From Lentzea pudingi (GTDB lineage: Bacteria; Actinomycetota; Actinomycetes; Mycobacteriales; Pseudonocardiaceae): a stretch of DNA of 64,000 nt. Both the position numbers and the translations under genes were made by a program. The notes beneath the pieces are model-generated. The model worked only from the letters and a program-made list of their open reading frames with translations, made no database searches and had not been told where the DNA came from. This document shows, piece after piece, positions 32,062-44,219 of this stretch (positions are counted from its first letter, which is position 1; each line of letters begins with the position of its first letter). The stretch lies in NCBI RefSeq assembly GCF_014646255.1, contig NZ_BMNC01000004.1, positions 264,480-328,479 of the forward strand, written 5' to 3'.

Positions 32062-35000
32062 GTGCGTTCAATCAGAAGGAGAACAGGCAGTTGGGTGGCC
32101 CTCGCCTCCCTCGCGTTCGGTACCGTGCTCGGTACGCCGCCGACGGCCAACGCCGCGCCGGGCGGACCGCTGGTCGGTCAGTCGGTCACATTGATCACCG
32201 GTGACCGCGTCGTAGTCCTGGATGCGCAGCGGGACGTCAAAACCATCGTGCCCGGCGAGGGCCGGAGCGAGATCGAGTTTTCCACGTACCAGCGGAACGA
32301 CCACCTGTTCGTGGTCCCGAGGGACGCGGTTCCACTCGTCCGGCAAGGAAAGGTCGATGAGCGTCTGTTCGACGTGACGACGTTGCTGGACTCCGGCTAC
32401 GGCGACAGCAAGCGGGCAACGCTCCCGCTCATCGTGACCTACGCACCTGGTGTCGCTCACGCGCAGTTGGCCGGCGTCAAGCAGACACAGAGCCTGGCGA
32501 GCATCAACTCGTCCGCGGTCAGCGCGGACCGTGACGGATCGGCCTGGCAGTCGATGCAGAGCACCACCGTGCGGAAGGTCTGGCTGGACTCTGTGAAGCA
32601 CACCTCGCTGGACCGCAGCGTTGCGCAGATCGGCGGGCCGGAGGCGTGGAGAGCCGGTTACACCGGTGCGGGGACGAAGGTCGCCGTCCTGGACACCGGT
32701 GTCGACGAGACCCATCCGGATCTGGCAGGCCGTGAGGTCGCCGAACAGAACTTCAGTGGCGCTGCGGACACCTTGGACCGGATCGGCCACGGCACGCATG
32801 TCGCGTCGATCGTCGCCGGCACAGGAGCAAAGTCGGGCGGCAAGCTCAAAGGCGTTGCCCACGAGGCGCAGATCGTCGACGGCAAGGTGTTCGACGACAA
32901 CGGCCGAGCCACGGACTCAGGGATCATCGCCGGCATGCAGTGGGCGGTCGAGCAGGGCGCCAAGGTGGTGAACATGAGCTTGGGGGGATTGGACGACGAA
33001 GGGGTCGATCCGCTGGAGGAGGCCGTCAACGAACTGTCCAAGACGGGCACGTTGTTCGTGATCTCCGCGGGCAACAACGGCAACGGTGGCGACGGCACCG
33101 TCCTGTCGCCGGGTAGCGCGGACGCCGCGCTGACGGTCGGGGCCGTGGACCGCGAGGACAACCTGGCGTCGTTCTCCAGCCGTGGCCCGCGACTCGGCGA
33201 CGGCGCGATCAAGCCGGACATCACCGCACCCGGCGTGGGCATCGTGGCCGCGAAGGCCACCGTCGGCCAAATCGGTACGTCCACCGGCGACGGGTACGTC
33301 GCGCTGAGCGGCACGTCGATGGCGGCCCCGCACGTGGCCGGATCGGCCGCGCTGCTGGCGCAGCAGCACCCGACGTGGACCGGGCAGCAGCTCAAGGCTG
33401 CGCTGACCGCGTCGGCCACACCGAACGACAAGCTGAACGTCTTCGCCCAGGGCTCCGGCCGCGTGGACGTCGCCCGCGCGATCAGCCAGGTGGTGACGAG
33501 CGAACCGACGAACATCGGTTTCGGCACCCAGCTCTGGCCGCACGACGACGACCAGCCGGTGAGCAAGAACGTGACGTACCGCAACGCGAGCACCGCGGAC
33601 ATGACCCTGGACCTCGCGGTGACCGCGACCGGTCCTGACGGGAGGCCCGCGCCCACCGGCATGCTGACCCCCTCGGTGCCGAGGGTGACGATCCCGGCCG
33701 GCGGCACGGCGTCGGTGAACGTCGTCGCCGACACGCGGCTGGGCTCGCTCGACGGCGTGTTCAGCGGGGTGCTGACCGCGACCTCACCCAGCACCCAGGT
33801 GCTCACGCCGGTCGCGGTCACCCGCGAGGGGGAAGCCCACACCTTGACCATCAACCACATCGGCCTCGATGGGCAGCCGACCACCGCCGAGTACGGCACC
33901 TATGCGCAGAACATCGACACCGGCGACATGTACCGCTTGTTCAGCCCGGACGGACGCGTGTCGATTCGCTTGCCCAAGGGGCGTTACATCCTGGACAGCG
34001 TGCTCACCGCCAAGCACACCGCATGGCTGGTGTACCCGTCGCTGGACATGACCCGGGAGTTGAGCGTGGACTTGGACTTCCGCGCGGCCCGGCAGACGAA
34101 GATCACCCCACCGGACAACGCCTCCTTGGGCGTCGCTGACGTCAGGTACACGAGGTACGGACGCATCAAGGGTGGTGCCGGCTTTACCTGGGTGCGCTTC
34201 GGCGGCGACCTGGGCACCCTGTGGACCGCCGGGCTCGGCCCGGAGCTGCCGCCGAACGAGTTCGTGACGCAGTACAACACGCAGTGGGTCGGCGGCAACG
34301 CGGACTTCTACGGCCTCGGATACTACGCCAACGGTTCCTTCCCCGCCGGATTCACCCGAGCGGACAGGAAGGAGGACCTCGGTCGCGTGCACACCACGTA
34401 CGCAGTCCCGCTTCCTGGCAGGTCGGGGCTGGCGTGGTCGTTCCCGCATCCGAAATTCGGTCCGGCGCTGTCGGGGTGGTGGTCCAAGGTCATGCCCGTC
34501 TCCCTGCCAGGTGAACGATACGGGTACTACTCCTCCGACGCGCTGTGGGTGCTCGAGGCCTGGCAGATGAGCCCGGAGCAGACGCTCGAGCAGCGACTCA
34601 TCTCGCGGCCTCGGTCGGTGCGGGCGGGCACCACCATCGAGGCGCCCTTCAACCGCGGCGTGTTCGGGCCGGCGTTGCCGGAGTCGAAGTACGACAACGA
34701 CTACCTGACCAGAGCCGGCAACGAGATCCGGGTCAACATCCCGCTGTGGGGCGACGCGGCAGGCAACATGGGTGTGACGGCAGCGGACAAGCACAGCATC
34801 GTCCTTTACAAGGACGGCGTGAAGATCGGCGAAAGCACCTACGGCGCCGATGACTTCAAGGTCCCGTCGGAGCCAGGCAACTACACGTTGTCCATTGAAG
34901 GCGTCCGCAGCCGTGCCGCCGACGTGACCACCACGGTCCGGCTCACGAGCACGTTCCGTTCCGAACACGTCGGTCCCAACCGGACGCGGCTGCCGCTGTC

Positions 35001-35301
35001 GGTCCTCCGCTTCACGCCCAAGCTGGACGACAACAACTCGGTGCCGGCAGGTAGCTCGCTCATCGTGCCCGTCGCGCTCCAGCAGCAAGCGACGAACACC
35101 AGCACCGTGCCACGGACGTTGAAGGTCGATGCGTCGTTCGACCGCGGCCTGACCTGGACGCCGGTGACCGTCGTGGCGGACGTGCTGGCGGTCGTCCAGC
35201 ACCCCGATGACGCTACCTCGGTGTCATTGCGGGCCAAAGCGACAGACGCGGCCGGCAACTCCGTCGAGCAAACGCTGATCAACGCCTACAAGTTGCACTG
35301 A
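32062..35301 (+). CDS. Secreted subtilisin-like serine protease (S8), large form
   Basis: The protein has 1079 residues from GTG 32062 behind TTGGAGG, with a signal peptide of about 32 residues. A pro-region of about 160 residues leads to the S8 domain: catalytic Asp in V-A-V-L-D-T-G-V-D, His in G-H-G-T-H-V-A-S-I, oxyanion Asn in I-S-A-G-N-N-G-N, Ser in G-T-S-M-A-A-P-H-V-A-G. About 600 further residues follow, first a fibronectin/CARDB-like beta region (V-T-Y-R-N-A-S-T-A-D-M-T-L-D-L), then unassigned beta-rich sequence. This size and layout occur in streptomycete and pseudonocardial secreted proteases. A strong terminator follows. Confidence 0.92.
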   Translation: MRSIRRRTGSWVALASLAFGTVLGTPPTANAAPGGPLVGQSVTLITGDRVVVLDAQRDVKTIVPGEGRSEIEFSTYQRNDHLFVVPRDAVPLVRQGKVDERLFDVTTLLDSGYGDSKRATLPLIVTYAPGVAHAQLAGVKQTQSLASINSSAVSADRDGSAWQSMQSTTVRKVWLDSVKHTSLDRSVAQIGGPEAWRAGYTGAGTKVAVLDTGVDETHPDLAGREVAEQNFSGAADTLDRIGHGTHVASIVAGTGAKSGGKLKGVAHEAQIVDGKVFDDNGRATDSGIIAGMQWAVEQGAKVVNMSLGGLDDEGVDPLEEAVNELSKTGTLFVISAGNNGNGGDGTVLSPGSADAALTVGAVDREDNLASFSSRGPRLGDGAIKPDITAPGVGIVAAKATVGQIGTSTGDGYVALSGTSMAAPHVAGSAALLAQQHPTWTGQQLKAALTASATPNDKLNVFAQGSGRVDVARAISQVVTSEPTNIGFGTQLWPHDDDQPVSKNVTYRNASTADMTLDLAVTATGPDGRPAPTGMLTPSVPRVTIPAGGTASVNVVADTRLGSLDGVFSGVLTATSPSTQVLTPVAVTREGEAHTLTINHIGLDGQPTTAEYGTYAQNIDTGDMYRLFSPDGRVSIRLPKGRYILDSVLTAKHTAWLVYPSLDMTRELSVDLDFRAARQTKITPPDNASLGVADVRYTRYGRIKGGAGFTWVRFGGDLGTLWTAGLGPELPPNEFVTQYNTQWVGGNADFYGLGYYANGSFPAGFTRADRKEDLGRVHTTYAVPLPGRSGLAWSFPHPKFGPALSGWWSKVMPVSLPGERYGYYSSDALWVLEAWQMSPEQTLEQRLISRPRSVRAGTTIEAPFNRGVFGPALPESKYDNDYLTRAGNEIRVNIPLWGDAAGNMGVTAADKHSIVLYKDGVKIGESTYGADDFKVPSEPGNYTLSIEGVRSRAADVTTTVRLTSTFRSEHVGPNRTRLPLSVLRFTPKLDDNNSVPAGSSLIVPVALQQQATNTSTVPRTLKVDASFDRGLTWTPVTVVADVLAVVQHPDDATSVSLRAKATDAAGNSVEQTLINAYKLH

Positions 35302-35334
35302 TCGATCGACTGAGCACTTCGTTCGGGAACCGCG

Positions 35335-35374
35335 CCTCGGAGGCCGGAACGTCATCCGGTTCCGGCCCCCGAGG
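35335..35374 (+). terminator. Strong hairpin terminator after the S8 protease gene
   Basis: CCTCGG and GGCCGGAA on the left arm pair with TTCCGGCC and CCGAGG on the right arm around a short loop, 33 bp after the protease stop. There is no T-tract, as is usual for actinomycete terminators. Confidence 0.7.
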
Positions 35375-35508
35375 AGCGACGCACGGATTGATGCTCCACG
35401 GGTCCACCGACATGTGGCGCGGTTCGGTCTCGCGGACGGCGGTGTGTTCTGAGCCGCCATCGGCCCGGCCTTGACCTGAACCTTGGTTGAAGTCCTAGCG
35501 TCGCGGTC

Positions 35509-36363
35509 ATGTCTTTCGATCTCGACCGCACCGTTCTCGTCACCGGAGCCACCGGCAAGGTGGGCCGTCATGTCGTCGCCGGTCTGCTGGAAGCCGGCGC
35601 GCGCGTGCGGGCGCTCGTCCGCGAGTCCGCGACCGCCGGGCTGCCCGGCGGCGTCGAGGTCGTCGCCGGGGATCTGCATGCCCCGGCGACCGTGGACGCG
35701 GCGGCGCGCGGCACCGACGCCGCGTTCCTGCTCTGGCCCGGCTTCTCGGCGGACGGCGCCGCGCAGGCGGTCAAGGCTCTCGCCCGCCACTCGAGTCACC
35801 TCGTCCACCTCTCCGCCGCGCGGCTGCAGAGTGACGACGGTCCGACGCCCGGCGTGTGGGCGGACGTCGAGGCGCTCGTCGCGGCGTCCGGAGCCTCGTG
35901 GACGTTCCTGCGCGCGGGCGGCTTCGCGGCGAACACGCTCGAGTGGGCCGAACAGATCCAGCGCGGCGACGTCATCGAGCTGCCGTTCCCCGACGCCGCC
36001 CGGTCACTCGTGCACGAGCGCGACATCGCCGACGTCGCGGTGCGCGCGCTGCTCGACCCGGCGCTCGCGGGCGGCGCGTTCCCCGTCACCGGGCCGCAGG
36101 TGTTGACCCAGCGCGAGCAAGTGGCAGCGATCGGGGCGGCACTCGGACGCGAGCTCAGGGTGCGCGAGCAGTCCCCTGAGGCGGCTCGGCGCGCGTACGC
36201 GGCGGTGCTCGGCCCGGACTACGCCGCGGCGGCGCTGGCCCACTGGGCGACGCTGGCCGAGCGCCCGGAGCGCGCGACGGACGACGTGCGGCGCATCCTC
36301 GGCCGACCGGCCCGAACGTTCCGGGAGTGGGCGAGGGACCATGCCGGCGACTTCACCGCCTGA
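35509..36363 (+). CDS. NmrA-like NAD(P)H-binding protein
   Basis: The protein has 284 residues. It shows L-V-T-G-A-T-G-K-V-G-R-H-V-V, A-L-V-R-E-S-A at the NADP edge, A-F-L-L-W-P-G-F, H-L-V-H-L-S-A-A-R and W-T-F-L-R-A-G-G-F-A-A-N. The C-terminal domain includes T-F-R-E-W-A-R-D-H, as in many azoreductase-like NmrA proteins. It overlaps the MerR gene by about 20 bp, giving another regulator/reductase pair in this window. Confidence 0.85.
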   Translation: MSFDLDRTVLVTGATGKVGRHVVAGLLEAGARVRALVRESATAGLPGGVEVVAGDLHAPATVDAAARGTDAAFLLWPGFSADGAAQAVKALARHSSHLVHLSAARLQSDDGPTPGVWADVEALVAASGASWTFLRAGGFAANTLEWAEQIQRGDVIELPFPDAARSLVHERDIADVAVRALLDPALAGGAFPVTGPQVLTQREQVAAIGAALGRELRVREQSPEAARRAYAAVLGPDYAAAALAHWATLAERPERATDDVRRILGRPARTFREWARDHAGDFTA

Positions 36364-36802
36364 CCGCGGCGAACGATCGGACTGCACGATGCCGCGGGCC
36401 ACGCACCACCACGACCCCGACTGGCACGTCGATGGCCTCACCGTCGGGCAAGTCGCCGAGCGCAGCGGTCTCGCGCCCTCCGCGATTCGCTTCTACGACC
36501 GCAAAGGCCTCCTGCGCGCCGACCGCACGACCGGGAATCGGCGTCGCTTCCGCGGCGACGTTCTCTGCCGCGTCGCCATGATCGGCGCCTGCAGACGCGT
36601 CGGCCTGACGCTTGCCGAGATCCACGCCGCGCTCGCCGCGCTGCCGGACGACCGCCCGCCCGGACCGGCGGAGTGGCAAGAACTGTCCGAGCACCTGCAG
36701 CGGGAAGCCGGCCTCCGCATTCGACAGCTCCAGGAGGCGCTCGACGAACTGGTCGCCGGCGCGATCCTGCCGCCCTCGGCGATGGCAGGACCGCGCCGCT
36801 AG
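36341..36802 (+). CDS. MerR-family transcriptional regulator
   Basis: The protein has 153 residues if ATG 36341 (behind GAGGG) is used, or 137 from ATG 36389. The MerR domain reads L-T-V-G-Q-V-A-E-R-S-G-L-A-P-S-A-I-R-F-Y-D-R-K-G-L-L, then N-R-R-R-F-R-G-D-V-L and R-V-G-L-T-L-A-E-I. A C-terminal coiled coil follows. Residues resemble SoxR, but no C-x2-C-x-C-x5-C iron-sulphur cluster is present, so it is a cluster-less relative. It probably controls the overlapping NmrA gene. Confidence 0.85.
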   Translation: MPATSPPDRGERSDCTMPRATHHHDPDWHVDGLTVGQVAERSGLAPSAIRFYDRKGLLRADRTTGNRRRFRGDVLCRVAMIGACRRVGLTLAEIHAALAALPDDRPPGPAEWQELSEHLQREAGLRIRQLQEALDELVAGAILPPSAMAGPRR

Positions 36803-37066
36803 GACCTTCACCCATCACTGCGGACCCGTCGGCCTGCCGCGACATGTACTCCTGGCGCGGCGAAGATTCGATGTGCGACCGGCATCGCCGTGGCCGGGGT
36901 CTTCGCTCCATCTCGGCGGCTCGATGTGGTCAATCGTCACGAGCTGTTGCATCGGTGTAGATCAAGAGCGCGGCGCCGGGTGGACGTCGGCATGTTGCCG
37001 AACAAGGCGGTCGCCGCTCAGTAGCATCAACTATTTTCAGGACCGTTCGAGCGGGGGTCAGAAACT

Positions 37067-38140
37067 ATGGCGCGGAGATCCGTCCGGTCCGGCCGTGCCA
37101 ACGATCGCCGAGCCAAGCCGACGTCGAGTGACGTAGCCGCTGCGGCAGGAGTGTCGCGGGCAGCGGTGTCGTTCGCTTACAACAACCCGCACCGGATTTC
37201 TGCGGCGACGCGAGAGCGCATTCTGGCGGCGGCCGAGGAGCTGGGGTACGCACCGAGCACGGTGGCGCGGATGTTGCAGGCAGGTCGGACCAACGCGTTG
37301 GGTGTGCTGCTGCCGCAGAACCTGGCGACGGTGATGGAGAACCCGTACTACGCACAGTTTCTGATGGGCGTCGGGCAGGTGTGCGACCAGGAGGGGTTCA
37401 CGCTGCTGCTCAGCGCTCCGTTGCGGGATTCGATGCTCAAGGCGATCCCGTACGCGGCCGTGGACGGGTTCGTGGTGTGCGGGCTGGAGAGCGACCGGGG
37501 CGAGGTCGCCGAACTCGAGCGGCGCAAGATCCCGTTCGTCCTGGTCGACAGTGATCCGCAGGAGAACGTGCCGAGTGTGGACGTCGACGACCGCATGGGT
37601 GCTCGTGAGGTCGTGGAGCACCTGCTGGAGATGGGACACCGGCGTCTGGCGGTGTTGTCGATGGACCCTGGTCCGGACCATGCCGAGCGTGGTTACCGGG
37701 GTCCGCTGGCGCGGCGGATGGAGGGCATTGTCGAGGCGTTGGCCGAGGTCGGGATGACGATGGCGGACGTGGAGCTGCTCGAGGTACCGGTCACCCGCGT
37801 CGACGGGTTCCGGGCGACGAAACGGCTGATGGCCGAGTACGCGCCGACCGCGATCGTCGCGTTGTCGGACGTGTTGGCGATCGGCGCGCTGGACGCGCTG
37901 CACGAGTTGGGACTCGACGTCCCGGGGCAGGTGTCGGTGACCGGGTTCGACGACCTGCCGGAGGCGGCGTGGCAGCGGCCCCGGTTGACCACGGTGCGGC
38001 AGGCGATCGCGACGAAGGGGCGGACGGCCGCGGATTTTCTGATCTCGGCCATCCGCGGAGAGGATCAGCACCCCCACCAGTACTTGAGCGCGACGCTGAT
38101 CGTGCGCGAGTCGACCGGACGGGTTCCACGTTCCCCGTGA
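37067..38140 (+). CDS. LacI-family sugar-responsive regulator
   Basis: The protein has 357 residues. The N-terminal helix-turn-helix is T-S-S-D-V-A-A-A-A-G-V-S-R-A-A-V-S-F-A-Y-N-N, with the hinge helix A-R-M-L-Q-A-G-R. The periplasmic-binding-like domain includes L-G-V-L-L-P-Q-N, V-D-V-D-D-R-M-G-A-R-E and A-L-S-D-V-L-A-I-G-A-L. It converges on the pullulanase gene and could regulate it, or the GAGAGCGCTCTC sites at 29,813 and 31,230. The 264 bp upstream show no gene. Confidence 0.9.
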   Translation: MARRSVRSGRANDRRAKPTSSDVAAAAGVSRAAVSFAYNNPHRISAATRERILAAAEELGYAPSTVARMLQAGRTNALGVLLPQNLATVMENPYYAQFLMGVGQVCDQEGFTLLLSAPLRDSMLKAIPYAAVDGFVVCGLESDRGEVAELERRKIPFVLVDSDPQENVPSVDVDDRMGAREVVEHLLEMGHRRLAVLSMDPGPDHAERGYRGPLARRMEGIVEALAEVGMTMADVELLEVPVTRVDGFRATKRLMAEYAPTAIVALSDVLAIGALDALHELGLDVPGQVSVTGFDDLPEAAWQRPRLTTVRQAIATKGRTAADFLISAIRGEDQHPHQYLSATLIVRESTGRVPRSP

Positions 38141-38145
38141 CGCGG

Positions 38146-38184
38146 CCGAGGGCCGGCCCTCCAGCTCGGGGTGCCGGCCCTCGG
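38146..38184. terminator. Bidirectional terminator between LacI and pullulanase genes
   Basis: CCGAGGGCCGGC (38146-38157) and GCCGGCCCTCGG (38173-38184) form a perfect 12-bp stem between the convergent genes, 5 bp after the LacI stop and 12 bp before the pullulanase stop. Confidence 0.8.
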
Positions 38185-38195
38185 GGTGAGGGCGG

Positions 38196-41873
<3,678 letters not shown>

Positions 41874-42164
41874 GGGAGCACTCCTCGTTGAGTAGCCGCA
41901 AGCTGTCATGTTACTAACTCGATTAACCACGTGAAGGGTCACTGGTCAAGCTCCGAGACTCACAAGGGGCGCTCGACGGCGTCGGCAAGGCGGCGCAACG
42001 ACGCCGAACAGCAGTTCGCACGAGTTCCGCCTGTCGGCATCATCGGCCGGTGGGTGCACGACCCGCCAACGTCGAGCTCCCTCGATGGCGGCGACGAAAT
42101 GGACCAAGACCCGCGGAACTCTGGCTCAGCGGCTCGCAGGTGGACAACGACGGGAGAACGTGAT

Positions 42165-42440
42165 CAATGGCCAGCAACTGGCTCGGCAAGTGCGTCAAGG
42201 TGCCGAACTGGAACTTCAGCGATGGTCAGCGACTGACGTGTGGGGAACTGCGGTGCGGTGCGGTGCCAGTCAGACGTGGGAGTTCGTCGGCAAAGCCCTG
42301 CGGCCGCACAACAACATGTGCAAGGACGTAACACGGGGTTCGATGGCGATGGCACTGTCGTGCAGATCGTGCGGTGCAACGGCAATCCGGCACAGCTGCT
42401 GGTGCCGAATTCGGTGGAGACGAGCGGCGGAGCGTCTCGT
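42165..42440 (+). pseudogene. Decayed ricin-B-type lectin module
   Basis: Three plus frames joined give a ricin-type beta-trefoil: G-K-C-V-K-V-P-N-W-N-F-S-D-G-Q-R-L, then S-Q-T-W-E-F-V-G-K-A-L-R-P-H-N-N-M-C, then G-D-G-T-V-V-Q-I-V-R-C-N-G-N-P-A-Q-L. The Q-x-W block and the C...C repeats are recognisable, but frames change at least twice. It is the relic of a carbohydrate-binding domain of a lost hydrolase. The rest of 41,874-42,614 shows no gene. Confidence 0.6.
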
Positions 42441-42614
42441 GCTGACGATCGACACCCGTCATCGCGGTCCCAGGTGTCACCGCAAGCGGCGGCCGGAATT
42501 GCGGGATGGCCGGTTTTGTCAGAATCAAGGTGAGTGCTTTGCCCGTGCCTGCGGCCATGCCACTCTGAAGTTGCGTCGACGCGATTCGTTTCTTCCCTGT
42601 CACAAGGAGCGAAC

Positions 42615-43748
42615 GTGCACCGAACTACGCCACACAACAGAATCCTCGCCCTGACGACGATCGCATTCGCGGTGCTGGCCGTCAGCCCAGCGGCCCAGGC
42701 CACCGGCGCCAGGGAGCTGTCCTCCGGCGAGCAACGCACGCTGACCCAGCGCCCGCTGATCGAAGCCGCCGAGGTCTTGTACGCCACCACTCCCGGCCTG
42801 TCCGGCTATGCCGGGATCACCTTGACCGACACCGCGGTCAACCTGTGGTGGAAGGGAATCCCTCCCGCCGCGACCACCGCGGCACTACAGCGGGCCGTCC
42901 GGCACGCTCCGGTCCACATCCGACCGGCCGCGCACAGCGAGGCCGAGCTCGACCACGCCACCACGCGCCTGCGGTCCTGGCTGGACCAGCAGGGCGAGTC
43001 CACCGCCGCCATCAAGACTCCCGGCGACGGCAGCGGCCTGGTCGTGTCCGATGAACCGGGCGCCACCACTTTCCGCAGCTCTGCCGAAGTCACCGGCGTC
43101 GCAGGCGTTCCCGTCCGGGTTTTGTACGAAGAACAGCTGAAACCGGTGTCGCGACAGGACGACAGTCCGCCGTGGAGCGGCGGCGCCCGCACGTGGAACC
43201 AGACCGCGAGCACCATCTGCACGTCAGGGTTCGGTGTCCGCAACGGCGCGGGCCGGCAGTTCGTCCTGACCGCCGAGCACTGCGGCCAGGTCGGCCATCG
43301 GATCGCCGACGGACGAGGCGAGCTCATCGGCAACACCAGTCACGGCCACGACGACCACGACATCGGACTGGTGCCGGCGAGTCAGGTCAGCGATCGCATG
43401 TACGTCGGTGGACGGGACAGCAACACCACCGAACACGTCGTCGGCTGGGGTCATGTCTTCGTCGGTCAGTACCTGTGCCAGAGCGGGGTGACCAGTGCGG
43501 AGCAGATCGGCGGTCCGGTGTGCGACCTGAAGGTGCTGTTCTTCTGGCAGGACAGGGAAGACCTCGTCGAGGTGGAGCAGCAACAGGGCCAGCCCGGTGC
43601 CAGGGGCGGCGACAGCGGCGGCTCGGTGTACTCGCACGTGTCCGGCGGTGTGCGCGCCAACGGCACGGTAACCCGCGCTGCTGGACCACGCATGGCCTTC
43701 CAGGACTTCGCCACAGCCGCGTGTGACTTCGGAGTCGACATCCCGTGA
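42615..43748 (+). CDS. Secreted chymotrypsin-fold serine protease (S1)
   Basis: The protein has 377 residues from GTG 42615 behind AAGGAG. A signal peptide of about 29 residues is followed by a pro-region of about 150 residues, as in streptogrisin/alpha-lytic proteases. The mature part has T-S-G-F-G-V-R-N-G, catalytic His in L-T-A-E-H-C-G, Asp in D-H-D-I-G-L-V and Ser in G-G-D-S-G-G-S-V-Y. Two Cys pairs fit the usual disulphides. A hairpin terminator lies 6 bp after the stop. Confidence 0.9.
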   Translation: MHRTTPHNRILALTTIAFAVLAVSPAAQATGARELSSGEQRTLTQRPLIEAAEVLYATTPGLSGYAGITLTDTAVNLWWKGIPPAATTAALQRAVRHAPVHIRPAAHSEAELDHATTRLRSWLDQQGESTAAIKTPGDGSGLVVSDEPGATTFRSSAEVTGVAGVPVRVLYEEQLKPVSRQDDSPPWSGGARTWNQTASTICTSGFGVRNGAGRQFVLTAEHCGQVGHRIADGRGELIGNTSHGHDDHDIGLVPASQVSDRMYVGGRDSNTTEHVVGWGHVFVGQYLCQSGVTSAEQIGGPVCDLKVLFFWQDREDLVEVEQQQGQPGARGGDSGGSVYSHVSGGVRANGTVTRAAGPRMAFQDFATAACDFGVDIP

Positions 43749-43753
43749 TCACG

Positions 43754-43792
43754 GCGAGGGCCGGGTCCTGACCTGCGGGAGCCGGCCCTCGT
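43754..43792 (+). terminator. Hairpin terminator after the S1 protease gene
   Basis: GCGAGGGCCGG (43754-43764) pairs with CCGGCCCTCGT (43782-43792) around a 17-nt loop. Its position directly after the protease stop supports termination of rightward transcription. Confidence 0.7.
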
Positions 43793-43961
43793 CACGTCAG
43801 GTCACATCCTGGCCGCAGGGCACAAGTGGACGCGGTGCTGTGCTTGCTCGAGGCGGACCGGGTGATGCTGCACCGTCGAATGGGACGTGGTGAGCACTCT
43901 CCTGCTGAGCCGGTCGCTTGGACCCGAGCCGAGCGACGTGCTGGATTGCGTACGCTCGCCG

Positions 43962-44180
43962 CTACGAGCATGAAGGGAACACCAGTGCTCCCATTTCTCG
44001 AGCCCGCCGCTCTTCGGTGCGGACGGCTTCAGCGTAGATCGCAGATTGCTCGAGCACGGTGCGCGGAATGAGTAGAAGGTTCTCAGGTTCGCACCCGATT
44101 GCAGCGAGCCGAGCCACTCGGCGTCGTAGTCGCGCCTGAGGAAGGGCAAGGTCAACGCGCCGGCTACATGACCAGATCAT
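43962..44180 (-). CDS. Possible small basic protein
   Basis: A 72-residue minus frame starts at ATG 44180 behind AGCAGGA. It reads as a helical, charged protein (R-L-R-R-R-V-A-R-L-A-A-I-G-C-E-P-E-N-L-L, A-E-A-V-R-T-E-E-R-R-A-R-E). No family is recognised, and it may be the end of a decayed gene. The remaining 43,793-43,961 is empty. Confidence 0.35.
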   Translation of the reverse strand: MIWSCSRRVDLALPQARLRRRVARLAAIGCEPENLLLIPRTVLEQSAIYAEAVRTEERRAREMGALVFPSCS

Positions 44181-44219
44181 CGAGTCCTGCTACTGCATAC
44201 GAATCAAGAACTCAGGACA

